Source: Gillisella vitis
GTDB taxonomy: Bacteria; Pseudomonadota; Alphaproteobacteria; Rhizobiales; Rhizobiaceae
NCBI RefSeq assembly: GCF_021559775.1
Contig: NZ_CP056047.1
Span: 2,046,001 to 2,110,000, forward strand
Reading direction: 5' to 3'
Length of the DNA stretch: 64,000 nt
The translations under genes were made by a program, and so were the position numbers. The notes under the pieces are model-generated. The model made no database searches, was not told the DNA's origin, and saw nothing but the letters and a program-made list of their open reading frames with translations. Below are positions 17,402 to 27,934 of the stretch, piece after piece; positions within the stretch are counted from its first letter, which is position 1; every line of letters starts with the position of its first letter.

Positions 17402-18403
17402 ATGACAGGACTGATCCCGCCGCAGCGCCTTATCGAAATGATCGTCGTCGTGCCGCCACGCCTGCTGCTGCTGGATCTGGCAGGGCCGATGGAAGTCCTG
17501 CGCAAGGCCAATCTTGAGCAGGACAGTGTGCGGTTCACGGTTCGATATGTCGGTCCCTCCCCCCACGTCAACAGCTCGGTCGGCCTGGCGCTTGCCGGGA
17601 TCGAACCGCTGCCGGATGCCGTAGCCGACGGCGCGATGATTATCGTCCTGGGCAATGCCGCACAGCCGCTCGGTGCAGTCGATGCGGAGCCGGAGCCGGA
17701 CGATCTTCTCCATGAGGTCGCTATCGTCGCCTGGTTGCGGTCTGCTGTCCGACCAGGTGTAAAGCTCGTCACCATTTGCTCGGGCGCCTTGTTGGCGGCC
17801 CGCGCCGGACTATTGGAAGGTTATACCTGTACCGCGCACCACACCGAGATTGATGAGTTGCGGCAGTTGGCACCCACAGCAAAAGTGGCGGAAAATCGCC
17901 TCTATATCCAGGACCGGGACAGGTTGAGCACGGCAGGCATCACCGCCGGTATCGACATGATGCTGGCCTTGGTAGCAGAAGAGGCAGGACACACGATAGC
18001 ACTCAACGTTGCCCGTTACCTGGTTGTTTATCTGCGCCGGGCGGGGAACGATCCGCAGCTCTCCCCATGGCTTGAGGGGCGTAACCATATCCATCCTGTC
18101 ATTCACAAGGTGCAGGATGCGGTTTCGGCTGACCCTGCCGGCAACTGGACGGTTGCCAGCATGGCAGCCATTGCGGCCACCAGCGCCCGTAGCCTCTCGC
18201 GCCTGTTTAACGAGCAAACCGGCATGAGCGTAACCGATTATGTCAACCGCCTTCGGGTCGCGTTGGCCCATCAGTTGGTCACCGCATCGCGGTTGGATAT
18301 GGAAACCGTTGCGCAACGCTCTGGTTTTGCATCCACCCGACACATGCGCCGCGCCTGGAAAAAGTTGCACGGCGGAACGCCAACAGCATTGCGCAGTCCC
18401 TGA
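17402..18403 (+). CDS. GlxA-type transcriptional regulator (DJ-1/PfpI + AraC)
   Basis: 333 residues from the ATG at 17402. Residues about 10-195 form a DJ-1/PfpI-like domain; the nucleophile elbow VTICSGALLAARAGLLEG keeps the Cys. Residues about 220-325 are an AraC-type DNA-binding domain with two helix-turn-helix units (MAAIAATSARSLSRLFNEQ and DMETVAQRSGFASTRHMRR). Such regulators often control catabolism of nitrogen compounds. It is 5 bp downstream of the cysteine hydrolase and almost surely cotranscribed. Confidence 0.92.
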   Translation: MTGLIPPQRLIEMIVVVPPRLLLLDLAGPMEVLRKANLEQDSVRFTVRYVGPSPHVNSSVGLALAGIEPLPDAVADGAMIIVLGNAAQPLGAVDAEPEPDDLLHEVAIVAWLRSAVRPGVKLVTICSGALLAARAGLLEGYTCTAHHTEIDELRQLAPTAKVAENRLYIQDRDRLSTAGITAGIDMMLALVAEEAGHTIALNVARYLVVYLRRAGNDPQLSPWLEGRNHIHPVIHKVQDAVSADPAGNWTVASMAAIAATSARSLSRLFNEQTGMSVTDYVNRLRVALAHQLVTASRLDMETVAQRSGFASTRHMRRAWKKLHGGTPTALRSP

Positions 18404-18636
18404 CCTCACCAAAACCGAGTCGTCCGTCCTGGAACGGTGCAGATTCAAGCCGATGACATTGCCGCCATTAACGATGAAATATTTCGTTATCACGCAATTT
18501 TAACAATATGTTTCCGTACGTTACCTTTTCTTCCAAGGGCTTATACAGACAGACTGCTGCATCGCAGCACAAATTTCGCTTTTCAAATGACACGAAACGG
18601 TCATATTCTTTAACTGTTAACGCAAGGGAGACCGAG

Positions 18637-18714
18637 ATGGGACTGACACGTTCGTTCAACATCCTGGCAGTCGGAGTAGCGTTTCTTTTTGTCGCAGCGA
18701 TGCTTTTCATCTGA
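18637..18714 (+). CDS. 25-residue single-pass membrane peptide
   Basis: A short ORF encoding a peptide that starts MGLTRSFNILAVGVAFLFVA and ends in AMLFI. It is preceded by a well-placed aagggag site (9-10 nt upstream), has one hydrophobic span (residues 8-25) and a positively charged N-terminus, and is followed about 75 nt later by a strong terminator. That gives it a complete small transcription unit of its own. No function is known to me. The longer frame beginning at 18508 has no ribosome binding site. Confidence 0.65.
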   Translation: MGLTRSFNILAVGVAFLFVAAMLFI

Positions 18715-18789
18715 GGACGACAACAACTCCAACACCGTATGCGGCGGCGGCATGGACCGCCATGACACTTTTCATCATCAACGATGCTA

Positions 18790-18828
18790 AAAACGCCGTG
18801 CGCCCTCGATGGCGCACGGCGGTTTTTA
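18790..18828 (+). terminator. strong intrinsic terminator
   Basis: Perfect 11-bp arms cgccgtgcgcc (18794-18804) and ggcgcacggcg (18811-18821) followed by gttttta, with an A-run before the stem, so it may work in both directions. It ends the unit of the small membrane peptide. Confidence 0.92.
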
Positions 18829-18979
18829 TTGAGCGAGACAGTTGAGCAGTCGATCCGGCTCATGAGCGCATGACGTATGCGGACAGCCGCACTCGTCACC
18901 GTGCTTAAACATCGCGCTCGGGCGAACCTCTCACACTTGGCGTTTTTGCTTTATCGTTATCGCAAAATTGTTGCACGCT

Positions 18980-19897
18980 TTACGCCACAACCCCTGCCCG
19001 GTCGGCGGCTGCGGTATCAGAGCGCTGCAATCCCAGCCGTTCCAGCGTGGCATTGACCAGCGGGGCCCGGTTCATCGTATAGATATGGAATTCGTCGATA
19101 CCGCGCGCCTGCAGGTCGGCGATCTGCTCGGCAGCCAGTGCCGCAGCGACACTGGCGCGCTCAGTGGGTTTGTCGTCCAGCCCTTCGAAACGCTGGTCCA
19201 GCATGGCGGGAACGGATGTGCCGCACATTCCAGCAAAGCGCTTCAACTGGGTGAGGTTGAGGATCGGCATGATGCCCGGCACGATAGGAATGCTGATCCC
19301 GGCGGCCCGTACCTTGTCGAGATAGCGTTCGAAAATATCGTTATCGAAGAAAAATTGGGTGAGCGCCCGGGTCGCACCATTGTCGACCTTGCGTTTCAAC
19401 ATGTCGAGATCCATGGCGAGATCGGCGCTTTCCGGATGCTTTTCCGGATAGGCGGAGACAGAGATCTCAAAATCTCCAAGCTCTTTCAGGCCCTTCACCA
19501 AGGCTGCCGCATTCTCAAAACCACCCGGATGGGGTTGATAGGCCGAACCGACACCGGTCGGTGGATCGCCACGCAGCGCCACGAAATGCTTGACGCCAAC
19601 CGCACGAAAGTCTTCAACCACCTGGGCGATTTCCTCGCGTGTCGCACCGACGCATGTGAGATGCGATGCGGTGGCGAGTGGCGTTTCCGCCAGCAAGCGG
19701 CGCACAGCGGCCAGGGTCGGCGCCTTGGTGGTGCCACCAGCACCGTAGGTAACCGAGACGAATTCCGGCGCCCAGCCGGTCAGCTCATCGACCGTTGCCC
19801 AGAGCTGAGCTTCCATCTCCTCGGATTTCGGCGGAAAGAATTCAAAGGACAGCTTGAAGGGCCGTGCCTGATCTCTTTTGGACGATGTGTGTGCCAT
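18980..19897 (-). CDS. metF: 5,10-methylenetetrahydrofolate reductase
   Basis: 305 residues, normal for bacterial MetF. It reduces 5,10-methylene-THF to 5-methyl-THF, the methyl donor for methionine synthase. Visible family blocks are LSFEFFPPKSEE at the N-terminus, EFVSVTYGAGGTT, VALRGDPP, and ALTQFFFDN with PGIMPI. Its ATG overlaps the stop of the upstream ArsR-methyltransferase regulator by one base, so the pair is cotranscribed from the palindromic operator at 20924-20943. The partner enzyme MetH is encoded in this same window at 56-60 kb. Confidence 0.97.
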   Translation of the reverse strand: MAHTSSKRDQARPFKLSFEFFPPKSEEMEAQLWATVDELTGWAPEFVSVTYGAGGTTKAPTLAAVRRLLAETPLATASHLTCVGATREEIAQVVEDFRAVGVKHFVALRGDPPTGVGSAYQPHPGGFENAAALVKGLKELGDFEISVSAYPEKHPESADLAMDLDMLKRKVDNGATRALTQFFFDNDIFERYLDKVRAAGISIPIVPGIMPILNLTQLKRFAGMCGTSVPAMLDQRFEGLDDKPTERASVAAALAAEQIADLQARGIDEFHIYTMNRAPLVNATLERLGLQRSDTAAADRAGVVA

Positions 19898-20904
19898 CAG
19901 TAAACTCCCGCCCGCGCGGCCTGTTGCGCCACGGATGCTGTGGCTTGACCATAGGTCGCCAGCCAGATTGTTGCTGTAAGCGCCTCCCCATCCCTATGGT
20001 TCGGCGCAATATCGATTGCGTTTGTGACGTCAAAACCGGTCTTGACGAGCCAGCCCGCCATCAACTGATGGGAAAAGCCCAGCCGCACATGCGCATGATC
20101 TTCGCGCAAATGCTCCAGCTTATGCGGTGCGAGATCGATGATCACCAGCCGACCGCCGGGCTTCAGCATACGCGCCGCCTCGTTCAGCGCCAGCTCCGGC
20201 TCCACCAGGAAATGCAGCACCTGATGAATGATCACCACATCGAACTCGCCACCATCAAGCGGCAGATTGAGAATATCCCCTTGGCGTACGGCAGCCTTGG
20301 CCACACCAGCCTTGTCGAGATTGACCCGGGCAACCGCCAGCATGTCGCGGCTGGCATCGATACCCACCGCCCGGTGATAGCGGCTTTCCAGCAATTGCAG
20401 GATACGCCCGGTCCCGGTGCCAAGATCCAGCAAAGCCTCGACTGTGTCTTCGCCGATCAGCTTCACCAGTGCATCTTCGACCTCGCGGTCATTGATATGC
20501 AGCCGGCGCAACTCGTCCCATTCAGCGGCATTGCGACTGAAATAGGCCTGTGCCTTTTCCGCCCGCGCCCGTTTGACCGCTCCAAGCCGCTCGCCGTCAC
20601 GCGCCAAAACAGGATCGGACGTGGAAGCAACCGCCAGCAGATGACGCGCGAGATCGCCCGCCGCCCCCTCCTGCTTCAAACGAAAATAGGCCCAGGCACC
20701 TTCCTGGTAACGATCCACCAATTCCGCCTCAGCCAGAAGCTTGAGATGGCGCGAGATACGCGGCTGGGATTGACCGAGAATGTCGGTCAGGTCAGATACG
20801 GTCAGATCTCCCGCCGCCAGAAGCGCCAACAGACGCAGGCGGGTCGGTTCACCTGCCGCCTTGAGAAGATCGACCAGACCGTCCAATGTAAAAGACATGC
20901 TCAT
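19897..20904 (-). CDS. ArsR-family regulator fused to a SAM-dependent methyltransferase (SahR/SamR-like)
   Basis: 335 residues from the ATG at 20904 (GGAAG upstream). Residues about 1-90 are an ArsR winged helix (LLKAAGEPTRLRLLALLAAG, DLTDILGQSQPRISRHLKLL). Residues about 140-300 form a class I methyltransferase domain with LLDLGTGTGRILQLL and FDVVIIHQVLHFL. Regulators of this design control methionine-cycle genes in Proteobacteria and are thought to sense S-adenosylmethionine or S-adenosylhomocysteine. It sits upstream of metF in one operon, and a palindrome 20 bp before its start recurs upstream of metH. Whether the methyltransferase domain is catalytic or only a sensor cannot be seen. Confidence 0.9.
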   Translation of the reverse strand: MSMSFTLDGLVDLLKAAGEPTRLRLLALLAAGDLTVSDLTDILGQSQPRISRHLKLLAEAELVDRYQEGAWAYFRLKQEGAAGDLARHLLAVASTSDPVLARDGERLGAVKRARAEKAQAYFSRNAAEWDELRRLHINDREVEDALVKLIGEDTVEALLDLGTGTGRILQLLESRYHRAVGIDASRDMLAVARVNLDKAGVAKAAVRQGDILNLPLDGGEFDVVIIHQVLHFLVEPELALNEAARMLKPGGRLVIIDLAPHKLEHLREDHAHVRLGFSHQLMAGWLVKTGFDVTNAIDIAPNHRDGEALTATIWLATYGQATASVAQQAARAGVY

Positions 20905-20923
20905 GCCGCTTCCGTCAATCAAG

Positions 20924-20943
20924 ATATAAACATATCTTTATGT
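20924..20943 (-). promoter_or_regulatory. operator for the methionine regulator (upstream of regulator-metF)
   Basis: Palindrome ATATAAA-CATATC-TTTATGT. On the minus strand it reads ACATAAAGATATGTTTATAT, matching the metH site at 59915-59934 in 19 of 20 positions. It lies 20 bp upstream of the regulator start, consistent with autoregulation. Confidence 0.8.
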
Positions 20944-21007
20944 GATGCGTGGAGTTTTCGCAAGCCCCAAATTGCCGTTGCCCATCCTTGCGGCACAGTG
21001 AATCAAC

Positions 21008-21039
21008 AAAAATCCGCCGGTGACGAGTGCCACCGGCGG
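21008..21039 (-). terminator. terminator after the first chemoreceptor gene
   Basis: Arms ccgccggtg (21014-21022) and caccggcgg (21031-21039); on the minus strand the stem is followed by atttttg. Confidence 0.85.
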
Positions 21040-21132
21040 TATTCAAAGCCCTGCGTGCTGAACCAAACAGGCTCGGTATCTCGGCATCGTTTGTCTTTTC
21101 GGAAAAATCGGTTGGATTTTCCCTGACGAACT

Positions 21133-23325
21133 CTAGGCGACCCGCTGGCGCGCGAAATCCGCCCGTCCGGAGGAGATCGTAGCACGACCGGAGTTCTGGT
21201 GGCCTGTCTTGAAATTCGCCAGCAGTTCCGAGAGCTTGGCTGCTTCATCGGCAAGCCCTGCACCGGCAGCATTCATCTCTTCGACCATTGCGGCATTCTG
21301 TTGCGTGGCCTGATCCATATGATTGACGGCGACATTGACTTCGCCAAGCCCCACCGATTGCTCCTGGGCGGCTGTCGCGATGGCATCCATATGTGCATTG
21401 ATCTCCTCGACCACCTGCGCGATGGCACCCAGGCCCTCACCGGTATCGTGGACCAGCTTGACTCCCTCGGAAACCGCAACTTCAGAATTTCCGATCAGCT
21501 GTTTGATTTCCTTTGCCGCATTGGCGGAACGTTGGGCAAGCTCGCGTACTTCCTGAGCAACGACAGCAAAGCCCTTGCCCGCTTCTCCAGCGCGCGCTGC
21601 CTCAACACCGGCATTGAGCGCCAGGAGGTTGGTCTGGAACGCGATTTCATCGATCACGCCAATGATCTGGACAATCTGCCGAGACGCATTCTCGATCCGG
21701 CCCATCGCGGTCACCGCATTGCCGACCACGTTGCTGGACTTGTCGGCACGGCCGCGAGCATCCCGAACAAGATCACGGGCCTGGCCGGTTCGCAGCGAGG
21801 TCGCCTTCACATTGGCGGTGATTTCCTCCAGAGCCGCGGCTGTCTGCTCCAGTGAGGCCGCCTGGGTTTCGGTCCGCTTGGAAAGATCATTGGACGCATC
21901 GGAAATTTCACCGCTGCCGTTACGCACGCCAGTCGCGGATATGCCGACGGAAATCAGAACGGACCGCAGCTGGTTGACCGATGTATTGAAGTCATGCCTC
22001 AACGCCTCGAATTGCGGCGCAAATTGCTCCTGGATTTCGCAGAGCAAATCACCCGCCGCCAGCTGGCGGAGCCCAGCGGCCAAGGCCCCGGTGGCGCGGG
22101 CGAGACGTTCGTTTGCCTCCGCCTCGGCCTTGGCCTGCATTTCTTCGCGCTCGATCTCGGCAACACGGCGGTTTTCCTGAGCCGACCGTTCCAATTCATC
22201 GTTGCGAAGTGCTGCCTGGCGGAACACTTCGACGGAGTGGGCGATATCGCCAATCTCATCTTTGCGGTCGAGATAGGGAATAGCGCTAGCCTTGTCTCCC
22301 TCGGCCAGGCCGGTCATCCGGCCCGATATCCGGCGAATGGCATTCGAAAGAATCCGCAGGACCGAAATGCTGAACAGCGCGGTGACCAAAACCAGGATGC
22401 CGAGGGCCGTCACCATGAAATAGAGGGAGTTACGAGCGTCCGACAGCTGCGCATCGGCAAATTCGCCCAGATCTTGCGACGTGGATTTGATCAGGTTGGC
22501 AACGAAATCCCGTCGCTTGGCCATGATGGTGTTCCAGGTGTCGAGATCGCCTGTGGCGGGGGTATAGGTACGACCCACGGCCATCGCATCTACGGCGTTC
22601 TGGACAGGCGCGACATCGCTTCCCCGCCAGAACTGGTCGTACTGATCGTTCAACGGCTTGGGCAGGAATTGCTGCATCGGCTTCAAGTAGATCATGGCCT
22701 TATTGAAACCAGCATGGAAACGGGCCGACTCTTCTGGAGAAAGCGTGCCTTTTTGGGTATAAACCTGGCCGATCCGGTTGATGATCAGATAGGAATCGTT
22801 GACCTGCAACAAGGAATAATAGCCCTGGATGCCTTGCGACAGGAGGCGATCATCAACGAGATTGGCAGCACGGCCGGCCAATTCCATTCCCATGGCGGAA
22901 ATAGGCTGGAGATATTTCAGCGGCATGATCGGGTCAACGCGATCGGCATCGACAGCGGACCGGAATTCGCCGATCTTGGCGAAAGAATCAACAAGCCGGT
23001 TCTTCAGGCCGTTCAGGATTGCATCATCATAGCCAGCGGAGATGGCGTCGTCATAGGCGCTCACCACCTTCGCATAGGCCGCATCCGATGTTGCCCGCGC
23101 CTCTGTCCTGGCTGCCGGCGGCGCCGCGCCCTCCAGGGGCATGACCAACAACAGATTGCCCCCGGCCCGTGCCAGTTGCTCCAGAGTCACGGCCTTGGAC
23201 GTTTTCGTATAGTTTTCCCAGGCCTCCCAGCTCAGGATCGCACCCAGCACAATCGCTGCCAATAAAGGCACGATCCCAAGGCTCGTCAAAAGCACCTTAA
23301 ACGGCAAAGCCGAAATAATTCGCAT
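21133..23325 (-). CDS. methyl-accepting chemotaxis protein, membrane type
   Basis: 730 residues. N-terminal membrane segment (about 10-32), a large periplasmic helical sensor (about 33-305, with features resembling nitrate/nitrite-sensor-like domains), a second membrane segment (about 307-330), a HAMP domain ([20 protein letters not shown]) and a second HAMP-like stretch (about 410-470), then the signalling domain. The hairpin tip has [20 protein letters not shown] and [18 protein letters not shown], which contact CheA/CheW. The C-terminus ends FARQRVA with no tether pentapeptide. The start follows tttttggggggt, shared with the neighbouring receptor gene. The two genes are tandem paralogs with similar cytoplasmic halves. 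Confidence 0.93.
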   Translation of the reverse strand: MRIISALPFKVLLTSLGIVPLLAAIVLGAILSWEAWENYTKTSKAVTLEQLARAGGNLLLVMPLEGAAPPAARTEARATSDAAYAKVVSAYDDAISAGYDDAILNGLKNRLVDSFAKIGEFRSAVDADRVDPIMPLKYLQPISAMGMELAGRAANLVDDRLLSQGIQGYYSLLQVNDSYLIINRIGQVYTQKGTLSPEESARFHAGFNKAMIYLKPMQQFLPKPLNDQYDQFWRGSDVAPVQNAVDAMAVGRTYTPATGDLDTWNTIMAKRRDFVANLIKSTSQDLGEFADAQLSDARNSLYFMVTALGILVLVTALFSISVLRILSNAIRRISGRMTGLAEGDKASAIPYLDRKDEIGDIAHSVEVFRQAALRNDELERSAQENRRVAEIEREEMQAKAEAEANERLARATGALAAGLRQLAAGDLLCEIQEQFAPQFEALRHDFNTSVNQLRSVLISVGISATGVRNGSGEISDASNDLSKRTETQAASLEQTAAALEEITANVKATSLRTGQARDLVRDARGRADKSSNVVGNAVTAMGRIENASRQIVQIIGVIDEIAFQTNLLALNAGVEAARAGEAGKGFAVVAQEVRELAQRSANAAKEIKQLIGNSEVAVSEGVKLVHDTGEGLGAIAQVVEEINAHMDAIATAAQEQSVGLGEVNVAVNHMDQATQQNAAMVEEMNAAGAGLADEAAKLSELLANFKTGHQNSGRATISSGRADFARQRVA

Positions 23326-23630
23326 AAATACCCCCCAAAAATTACAGAATTTGCTGCACGGGGCAACAAACGCTCATATTGATTGTCAATTTGCGAGAAA
23401 TTTGTTATTTTTCCGTAAGTAAATTACAACAAACGGAATCAACTTGGAGATGTTTTTTTCTTTATTAATCGCAAGGATAATAAGCTTTGCGTCATATAAA
23501 TCGAAAAATGCCCTTGAAATTTTTCGAGCACAATTCTCTCAAGCGGCGGGCAAGGCATCGGGCCAGTCCTCACCTTGAACAAAAAAGCCCCCACCTGAGC
23601 GGTGCAGGCTTTTCTGTGTTGGAGAGGGGT
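23326..23630. other. intergenic region between the two chemoreceptor genes
   Basis: 305 bp, AT-rich near 23390-23530. It holds the promoter of the 21.1-23.3 kb receptor and the terminator of the other one. I see no ORF with coding character. Confidence 0.5.
23582..23614 (-). terminator. terminator after the second chemoreceptor gene
   Basis: On the minus strand AGCCTGCACC-GCTCA-GGTGGGGGCT forms an imperfect stem followed by TTTTTTG, 17 bp past the stop. Confidence 0.75.
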
Positions 23631-26009
23631 TTAGAATTCTTCCCAGGCATCCTTTGAAACGGCAACGGCGGCGTTACCTCGGCTCTGAATTGCTACCGGT
23701 CGGCTGGCTCGCGTGAGGCTGGCTGGCTGCCGCTCCGTACGGGCCGGGGCTGCCGCAGCCGGTCGGGTGGAGCGCTGCACGCCACCTGTCGAGGCGAGAG
23801 ACAAACCAGCCTTTTGCCCGCCCGTCTCGAAATTTGCCAACAGGTCGGCAAGCCTGGTTGCTTCACTGGCAAGGCCCGCCCCCGCCGCGCTCATTTCCTC
23901 TACCATGGCCGCGTTCTGTTGGGTGGCATGGTCCATGTGATTGACGGCGGTATTGACTTCGCTAAGACCGACCGACTGTTCCTGCGCCGCCGTCGCGATG
24001 GCATCCATATGCGCATTGATGGCCTGCACGAGTTCGGCGATTTCGCTCAGGCCCTTGCCGGTATCGTTCACAAGCCTAACGCCATCGCCGACTGCCACTT
24101 CCGAATTGGCAATCAGCGCCTTGATTTCCTTGGCCGCATTGGCGGAACGCTGCGCAAGCTCGCGTACTTCCTGGGCAACGACGGCAAAACCCTTACCGGC
24201 CTCCCCGGCGCGCGCTGCCTCGACGCCCGCGTTGAGCGCCAGGAGATTGGTCTGGAACGCGATCTCATCGATGACGCTGATGATCTGGGTAATCTTTGAG
24301 GAGGCCTCTTCGATACGCTCCATGGCAGTGACCGCATTGCCTACCACCGCCCCGGAGTGTTCGGCGCGCGTGCGCGTATTGCGCACCAGATCTCGCGCAT
24401 CGCTCGTGCGTTGCGACGTTGCCCTGACATTAACGGTAATCTGCTCAAGTGCGGCGGCGGTTTGCTCAAGGGAGGCCGCCTGCTGTTCCGTCCGCTTTGA
24501 CAGATTGTCGGACGCCTGGGAGATTTCCCCGCTGCCATTGCGCACCGCATGCGCTGCACTGCCGACGTCCAGCAAAGCAGTTCGCAATTGCTCGACAGAG
24601 CGGTTGAAATCATGGCGAAGCGCTTCAAACCGGGGAGCGAATTCCTCGCGGATTTCACAGAGCATATCCCCTGACGCCAAGCGCTTCAACCCGGCTGCAA
24701 GCGAACCCGTCGCGCGGTTCAGACGCTCCTCGGCCTCCGCTTCCGCAACGCGCTGAACTTCAATGCGTTCAAGCTCACCGCGGTGCCGCATCTCTTCGGT
24801 TTCAGATTCAAGCTGCTTGTTACGAATGGCGGCTTCCCGGAAAATCTCAACCGAGCGGGCCATGGCTCCCACTTCATCCTGACGGATGGTGAAGGGGATA
24901 TTTTTCTGCGTATCGCCATCGGCAAGGGCTCGCATGGACTGTGTGAGAGTGCCAATGGGAGCAACAACGCGTCTTACGACAATCGCCATGCCTGCAATGG
25001 TCAGGAGGATTGAGCCAACCAGCAAGGCGCTATACAAAATAACCAAGGAGAATGCGGCGTTAGCCAACGAATTCGCTTTATCATTCACAACCTTCATGGC
25101 CGTAACCACGACATCGGCTATGCTGGCTTGCGCTTTGGAACTCGGAGACAACCATTGATCCAGCGTCAAATCAGTTGGTTCGCGAGCAACGACTTTTTTG
25201 TAGAGGGTATCGCGCATATCCGCGAATGAGCCACCAAAATAGACTGACTCAGCCTTGCTAAGCGCCTGTTTCAATTCTTCCGGCATCGTCGAATGATTGA
25301 CGAGAGCGCGAACCTGAAGCCAGCCGGTGATGATTTTTGAATGTTGGTTCGCAACCTCAAGAACATCAGGCATAGCGAGAGGTGTCTGTAGAGCGATAGC
25401 CTTGTTGAGCAGGATGTTTTCCGCTCCAGCCGCTGAGCGGGTTACCCATGCATTGGTCCTGACCTGCAAAAGATCTGTCAGGCTGTTATCCAGCGTACGA
25501 ATGGCGGATTCGGTGAAAACCGAGCTTTTTTCGAGATCATCAAGCACACTATCGCCATACGAAAGCTGCTTTGTATTCAACTCCTTATTGCGACTTTCCA
25601 GAGGAAGGGAAAACTGCGCGTCAAGCGGTTGGCGCATCGAGACAATCGTGTCGTAATGTCCTTTGATCTTGTTCAACATCGCCGCGAATTCTGGCGTACC
25701 GACAACGGTGACCGCTGCGGTAAAATCCTTCATAGCCGTGTCGACCTTCTGGCGATCGACAGGAACATCCTTCGCAGTCGTTCCAGCCTTTTCCGGGCTT
25801 GTCATAAAGACGGTGTTGGTATGGCCGCGTTCCAGGCGGTAATTCAACAGAAAATCAAACAGCGCCTTATTAACCGCCGTCAGTTTTGCAACATCGCGGA
25901 ACACACCGAACTGGTTGTAAGCGACATAGAGCGATCGCGACACCATAGCGCCCAAGGCAATGCTAATAATAAGAAAAACTGAAACCAGAACGTTCCGTAT
26001 AGAAAACAT
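23631..26009 (-). CDS. methyl-accepting chemotaxis protein with NIT-like sensor and C-terminal tether motif
   Basis: 792 residues from the ATG at 26009, preceded by ttggggggatt. Membrane segments lie at about 8-30 and 335-358. The periplasmic domain between them contains [17 protein letters not shown], resembling the first helix of NIT (nitrate/nitrite-sensing) domains. HAMP ([20 protein letters not shown]) and the signalling hairpin follow, with [20 protein letters not shown]. The protein ends in KDAWEEF, close to the xWxxF pentapeptide that docks CheR/CheB, which its neighbour lacks. An alternative start 40 codons upstream would add a hydrophobic stretch but has no ribosome binding site. 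Confidence 0.92.
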   Translation of the reverse strand: MFSIRNVLVSVFLIISIALGAMVSRSLYVAYNQFGVFRDVAKLTAVNKALFDFLLNYRLERGHTNTVFMTSPEKAGTTAKDVPVDRQKVDTAMKDFTAAVTVVGTPEFAAMLNKIKGHYDTIVSMRQPLDAQFSLPLESRNKELNTKQLSYGDSVLDDLEKSSVFTESAIRTLDNSLTDLLQVRTNAWVTRSAAGAENILLNKAIALQTPLAMPDVLEVANQHSKIITGWLQVRALVNHSTMPEELKQALSKAESVYFGGSFADMRDTLYKKVVAREPTDLTLDQWLSPSSKAQASIADVVVTAMKVVNDKANSLANAAFSLVILYSALLVGSILLTIAGMAIVVRRVVAPIGTLTQSMRALADGDTQKNIPFTIRQDEVGAMARSVEIFREAAIRNKQLESETEEMRHRGELERIEVQRVAEAEAEERLNRATGSLAAGLKRLASGDMLCEIREEFAPRFEALRHDFNRSVEQLRTALLDVGSAAHAVRNGSGEISQASDNLSKRTEQQAASLEQTAAALEQITVNVRATSQRTSDARDLVRNTRTRAEHSGAVVGNAVTAMERIEEASSKITQIISVIDEIAFQTNLLALNAGVEAARAGEAGKGFAVVAQEVRELAQRSANAAKEIKALIANSEVAVGDGVRLVNDTGKGLSEIAELVQAINAHMDAIATAAQEQSVGLSEVNTAVNHMDHATQQNAAMVEEMSAAGAGLASEATRLADLLANFETGGQKAGLSLASTGGVQRSTRPAAAAPARTERQPASLTRASRPVAIQSRGNAAVAVSKDAWEEF

Positions 26010-26089
26010 AATCCCCCCAAAGGCACTAAACCCCTGGATGAATTTCATCACGTAAACAACTAATATACTGTTAAAATTACGATATCCGA

Positions 26090-26125
26090 TAAACAACCCT
26101 GAGATGAAAAAACACCTCAGGGTTG
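26090..26125 (-). terminator. terminator-like hairpin after ettA
   Basis: Perfect 10-bp arms caaccctgag (26094-26103) and ctcagggttg (26116-26125). On the minus strand it is followed by tttatc, 14 bp past the ettA stop, and lies within the upstream region of the receptor gene. Confidence 0.65.
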
Positions 26126-26138
26126 CCAATAATCACAA

Positions 26139-27788
26139 TTACCGGGTCAGGCGCTTGTAGCTGACGCGCTTCGGGTTGACGCTTTCGGCACCCAACCGGC
26201 GGATCTTGTCCTTTTCGTAGTCCTCGAAATTGCCTTCGAACCATTCCACGTGGCTGTCGCCTTCGAAGGCGAGAATATGGGTGGCCAGACGGTCAAGGAA
26301 CATGCGGTCATGCGAGATGATGATCGCGCAGCCGGCAAAGCTTTCCAGCGCATTTTCCAGCGCGCCGAGCGTTTCGGTATCGAGGTCGTTGGTCGGTTCG
26401 TCGAGCAGCAGAACATTGCCGCCAGCCTTCAGCATCTTGGCCAGATGCACGCGGTTGCGCTGACCGCCGGAGAGATTGCCGACCTTCTGTTGCTGGTCGC
26501 CGCCCTTGAAGTTGAAGGCGCCGCAATAGGCGCGGGAGTTCATGTCGAATTTGCCGAGCTTGATGATTTCGGCCCCACCGGAAATTTCCTCCCAGACCGT
26601 CTTGTCGGCAGCCAACGTATCGCGGCTCTGGTCGACATAACCAAGCTGCACGCTATCGCCGACTTTGACCGTGCCTGAATCTGGGGTTTCCTGGCCGGTG
26701 ATCATCCGAAACAGCGTCGTCTTACCGGCACCGTTCGGGCCGATCACGCCAACGATACCGCCTGGTGGCAGTTTCAGGCTCAGATTGTCGATCAGCAGAC
26801 GGTCGCCGTAGGATTTGGAAATCCCGTCCAGCTCGATAACCACCTGGCCGAGCCGTTCGCTGACCGGAATGATGATTTGCGCATCGCCGGGACGCTGCTT
26901 TTCAGCCGCTTCCACCAGTTGCTCATAGGACTTGATACGCGCCTTGGACTTGGCCTGACGGGCCTTGGGGCTGGAAGCGATCCATTCCTGCTCGCGCGAC
27001 AGCGCCTTCTGGCGCGACGCATCTTCGCGGCTTTCCTGCATCAGGCGCTTGGCCTTGGCTTGCAGATAGGCCGAGTAATTGCCTTCGTAAGGGATGCCAC
27101 GGCCACGGTCGAGTTCAAGAATCCAGCCCGTGACATTGTCGAGGAAGTAGCGATCGTGGGTAATCATCAGCACGGAGCCGGGATATTCCCGCAGATGGTT
27201 TTCCAGCCAGCCGATGGTTTCTGCGTCCAGATGGTTGGTTGGTTCGTCGAGCAGCAGCAGGTCGGGCTTTGACAGCAGCAGCTTGCAGAGTGCCACGCGG
27301 CGACGCTCACCACCGGAAAGGCTGGTCACATCGCTGTCGCCCGGAGGGCAACGCAGCGCATCCATGGCCATTTCGACCTGATTTTCCAGATCCCAAAGGT
27401 TCTGGCTATCGATGATATCCTGAAGCTTTGCGCCCTCGTCAGCCGTCTCATCCGAGTAATTCATCATCAACTCGTTGTAACGGTCGAGGACGGCGGTCTT
27501 GGAGGCAACGCCTTCCATGACGTTTTCGAACACGGTCTTATCAGGGTTCAGCTTCGGTTCCTGTTCCAGATAGCCCATGGTCGCGCCTTCGGCGAGCCAG
27601 GCTTCACCGGTATATTCCTTGTCGAGACCGGCGATAATGCGCAGAACCGTCGATTTACCGGCACCGTTCGGGCCGAGAATACCGATCTTGGCATCTGGAT
27701 AGAAAGACAGGTTGACGTTCTCAAGGATCTTCTTGGCGCCATAGGCTTTGTTAAGCCCGGACATGTGGTAGATGAACTGACGTGCCAT
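26139..27788 (-). CDS. ettA: energy-dependent translational throttle protein EttA (ABC-F)
   Basis: 549 residues from the ATG at 27788 (MARQFIYHMSGLNKAYG). Two ABC domains without membrane segments, each with Walker A (GPNGAGKSTVLRI and GPNGAGKTTLFRM), signature (LSGGERRRVALCK and LSGGQRNRVHLAK) and Walker B (LLLLDEPTNHLD and VLLLDEPTNDLD). EttA binds the ribosomal E site and gates the first peptide bond according to ATP/ADP. The toe/arm region and the linker AKSKARIKSYEQLVE are typical of EttA rather than of Uup or YheS. It is monocistronic. Confidence 0.96.
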   Translation of the reverse strand: MARQFIYHMSGLNKAYGAKKILENVNLSFYPDAKIGILGPNGAGKSTVLRIIAGLDKEYTGEAWLAEGATMGYLEQEPKLNPDKTVFENVMEGVASKTAVLDRYNELMMNYSDETADEGAKLQDIIDSQNLWDLENQVEMAMDALRCPPGDSDVTSLSGGERRRVALCKLLLSKPDLLLLDEPTNHLDAETIGWLENHLREYPGSVLMITHDRYFLDNVTGWILELDRGRGIPYEGNYSAYLQAKAKRLMQESREDASRQKALSREQEWIASSPKARQAKSKARIKSYEQLVEAAEKQRPGDAQIIIPVSERLGQVVIELDGISKSYGDRLLIDNLSLKLPPGGIVGVIGPNGAGKTTLFRMITGQETPDSGTVKVGDSVQLGYVDQSRDTLAADKTVWEEISGGAEIIKLGKFDMNSRAYCGAFNFKGGDQQQKVGNLSGGQRNRVHLAKMLKAGGNVLLLDEPTNDLDTETLGALENALESFAGCAIIISHDRMFLDRLATHILAFEGDSHVEWFEGNFEDYEKDKIRRLGAESVNPKRVSYKRLTR

Positions 27789-27934
27789 CGGTAAAATGCT
27801 CCGCACGGGTAAATGGAATTGCCCGCTATGTAGGCGAAACCGCAAGCCGGGGCAATGCCGCCCGCGCAATTCCTTCAGGTCTTACCCTGTTTACGGGATA
27901 GGATGCGGGCGCACTATTCGCTCTCAAAGCAGGC

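Noticed and set aside
21994-23265. 423-residue plus-strand ORF
   Set aside because: Antisense shadow of the chemoreceptor gene, without a ribosome binding site.
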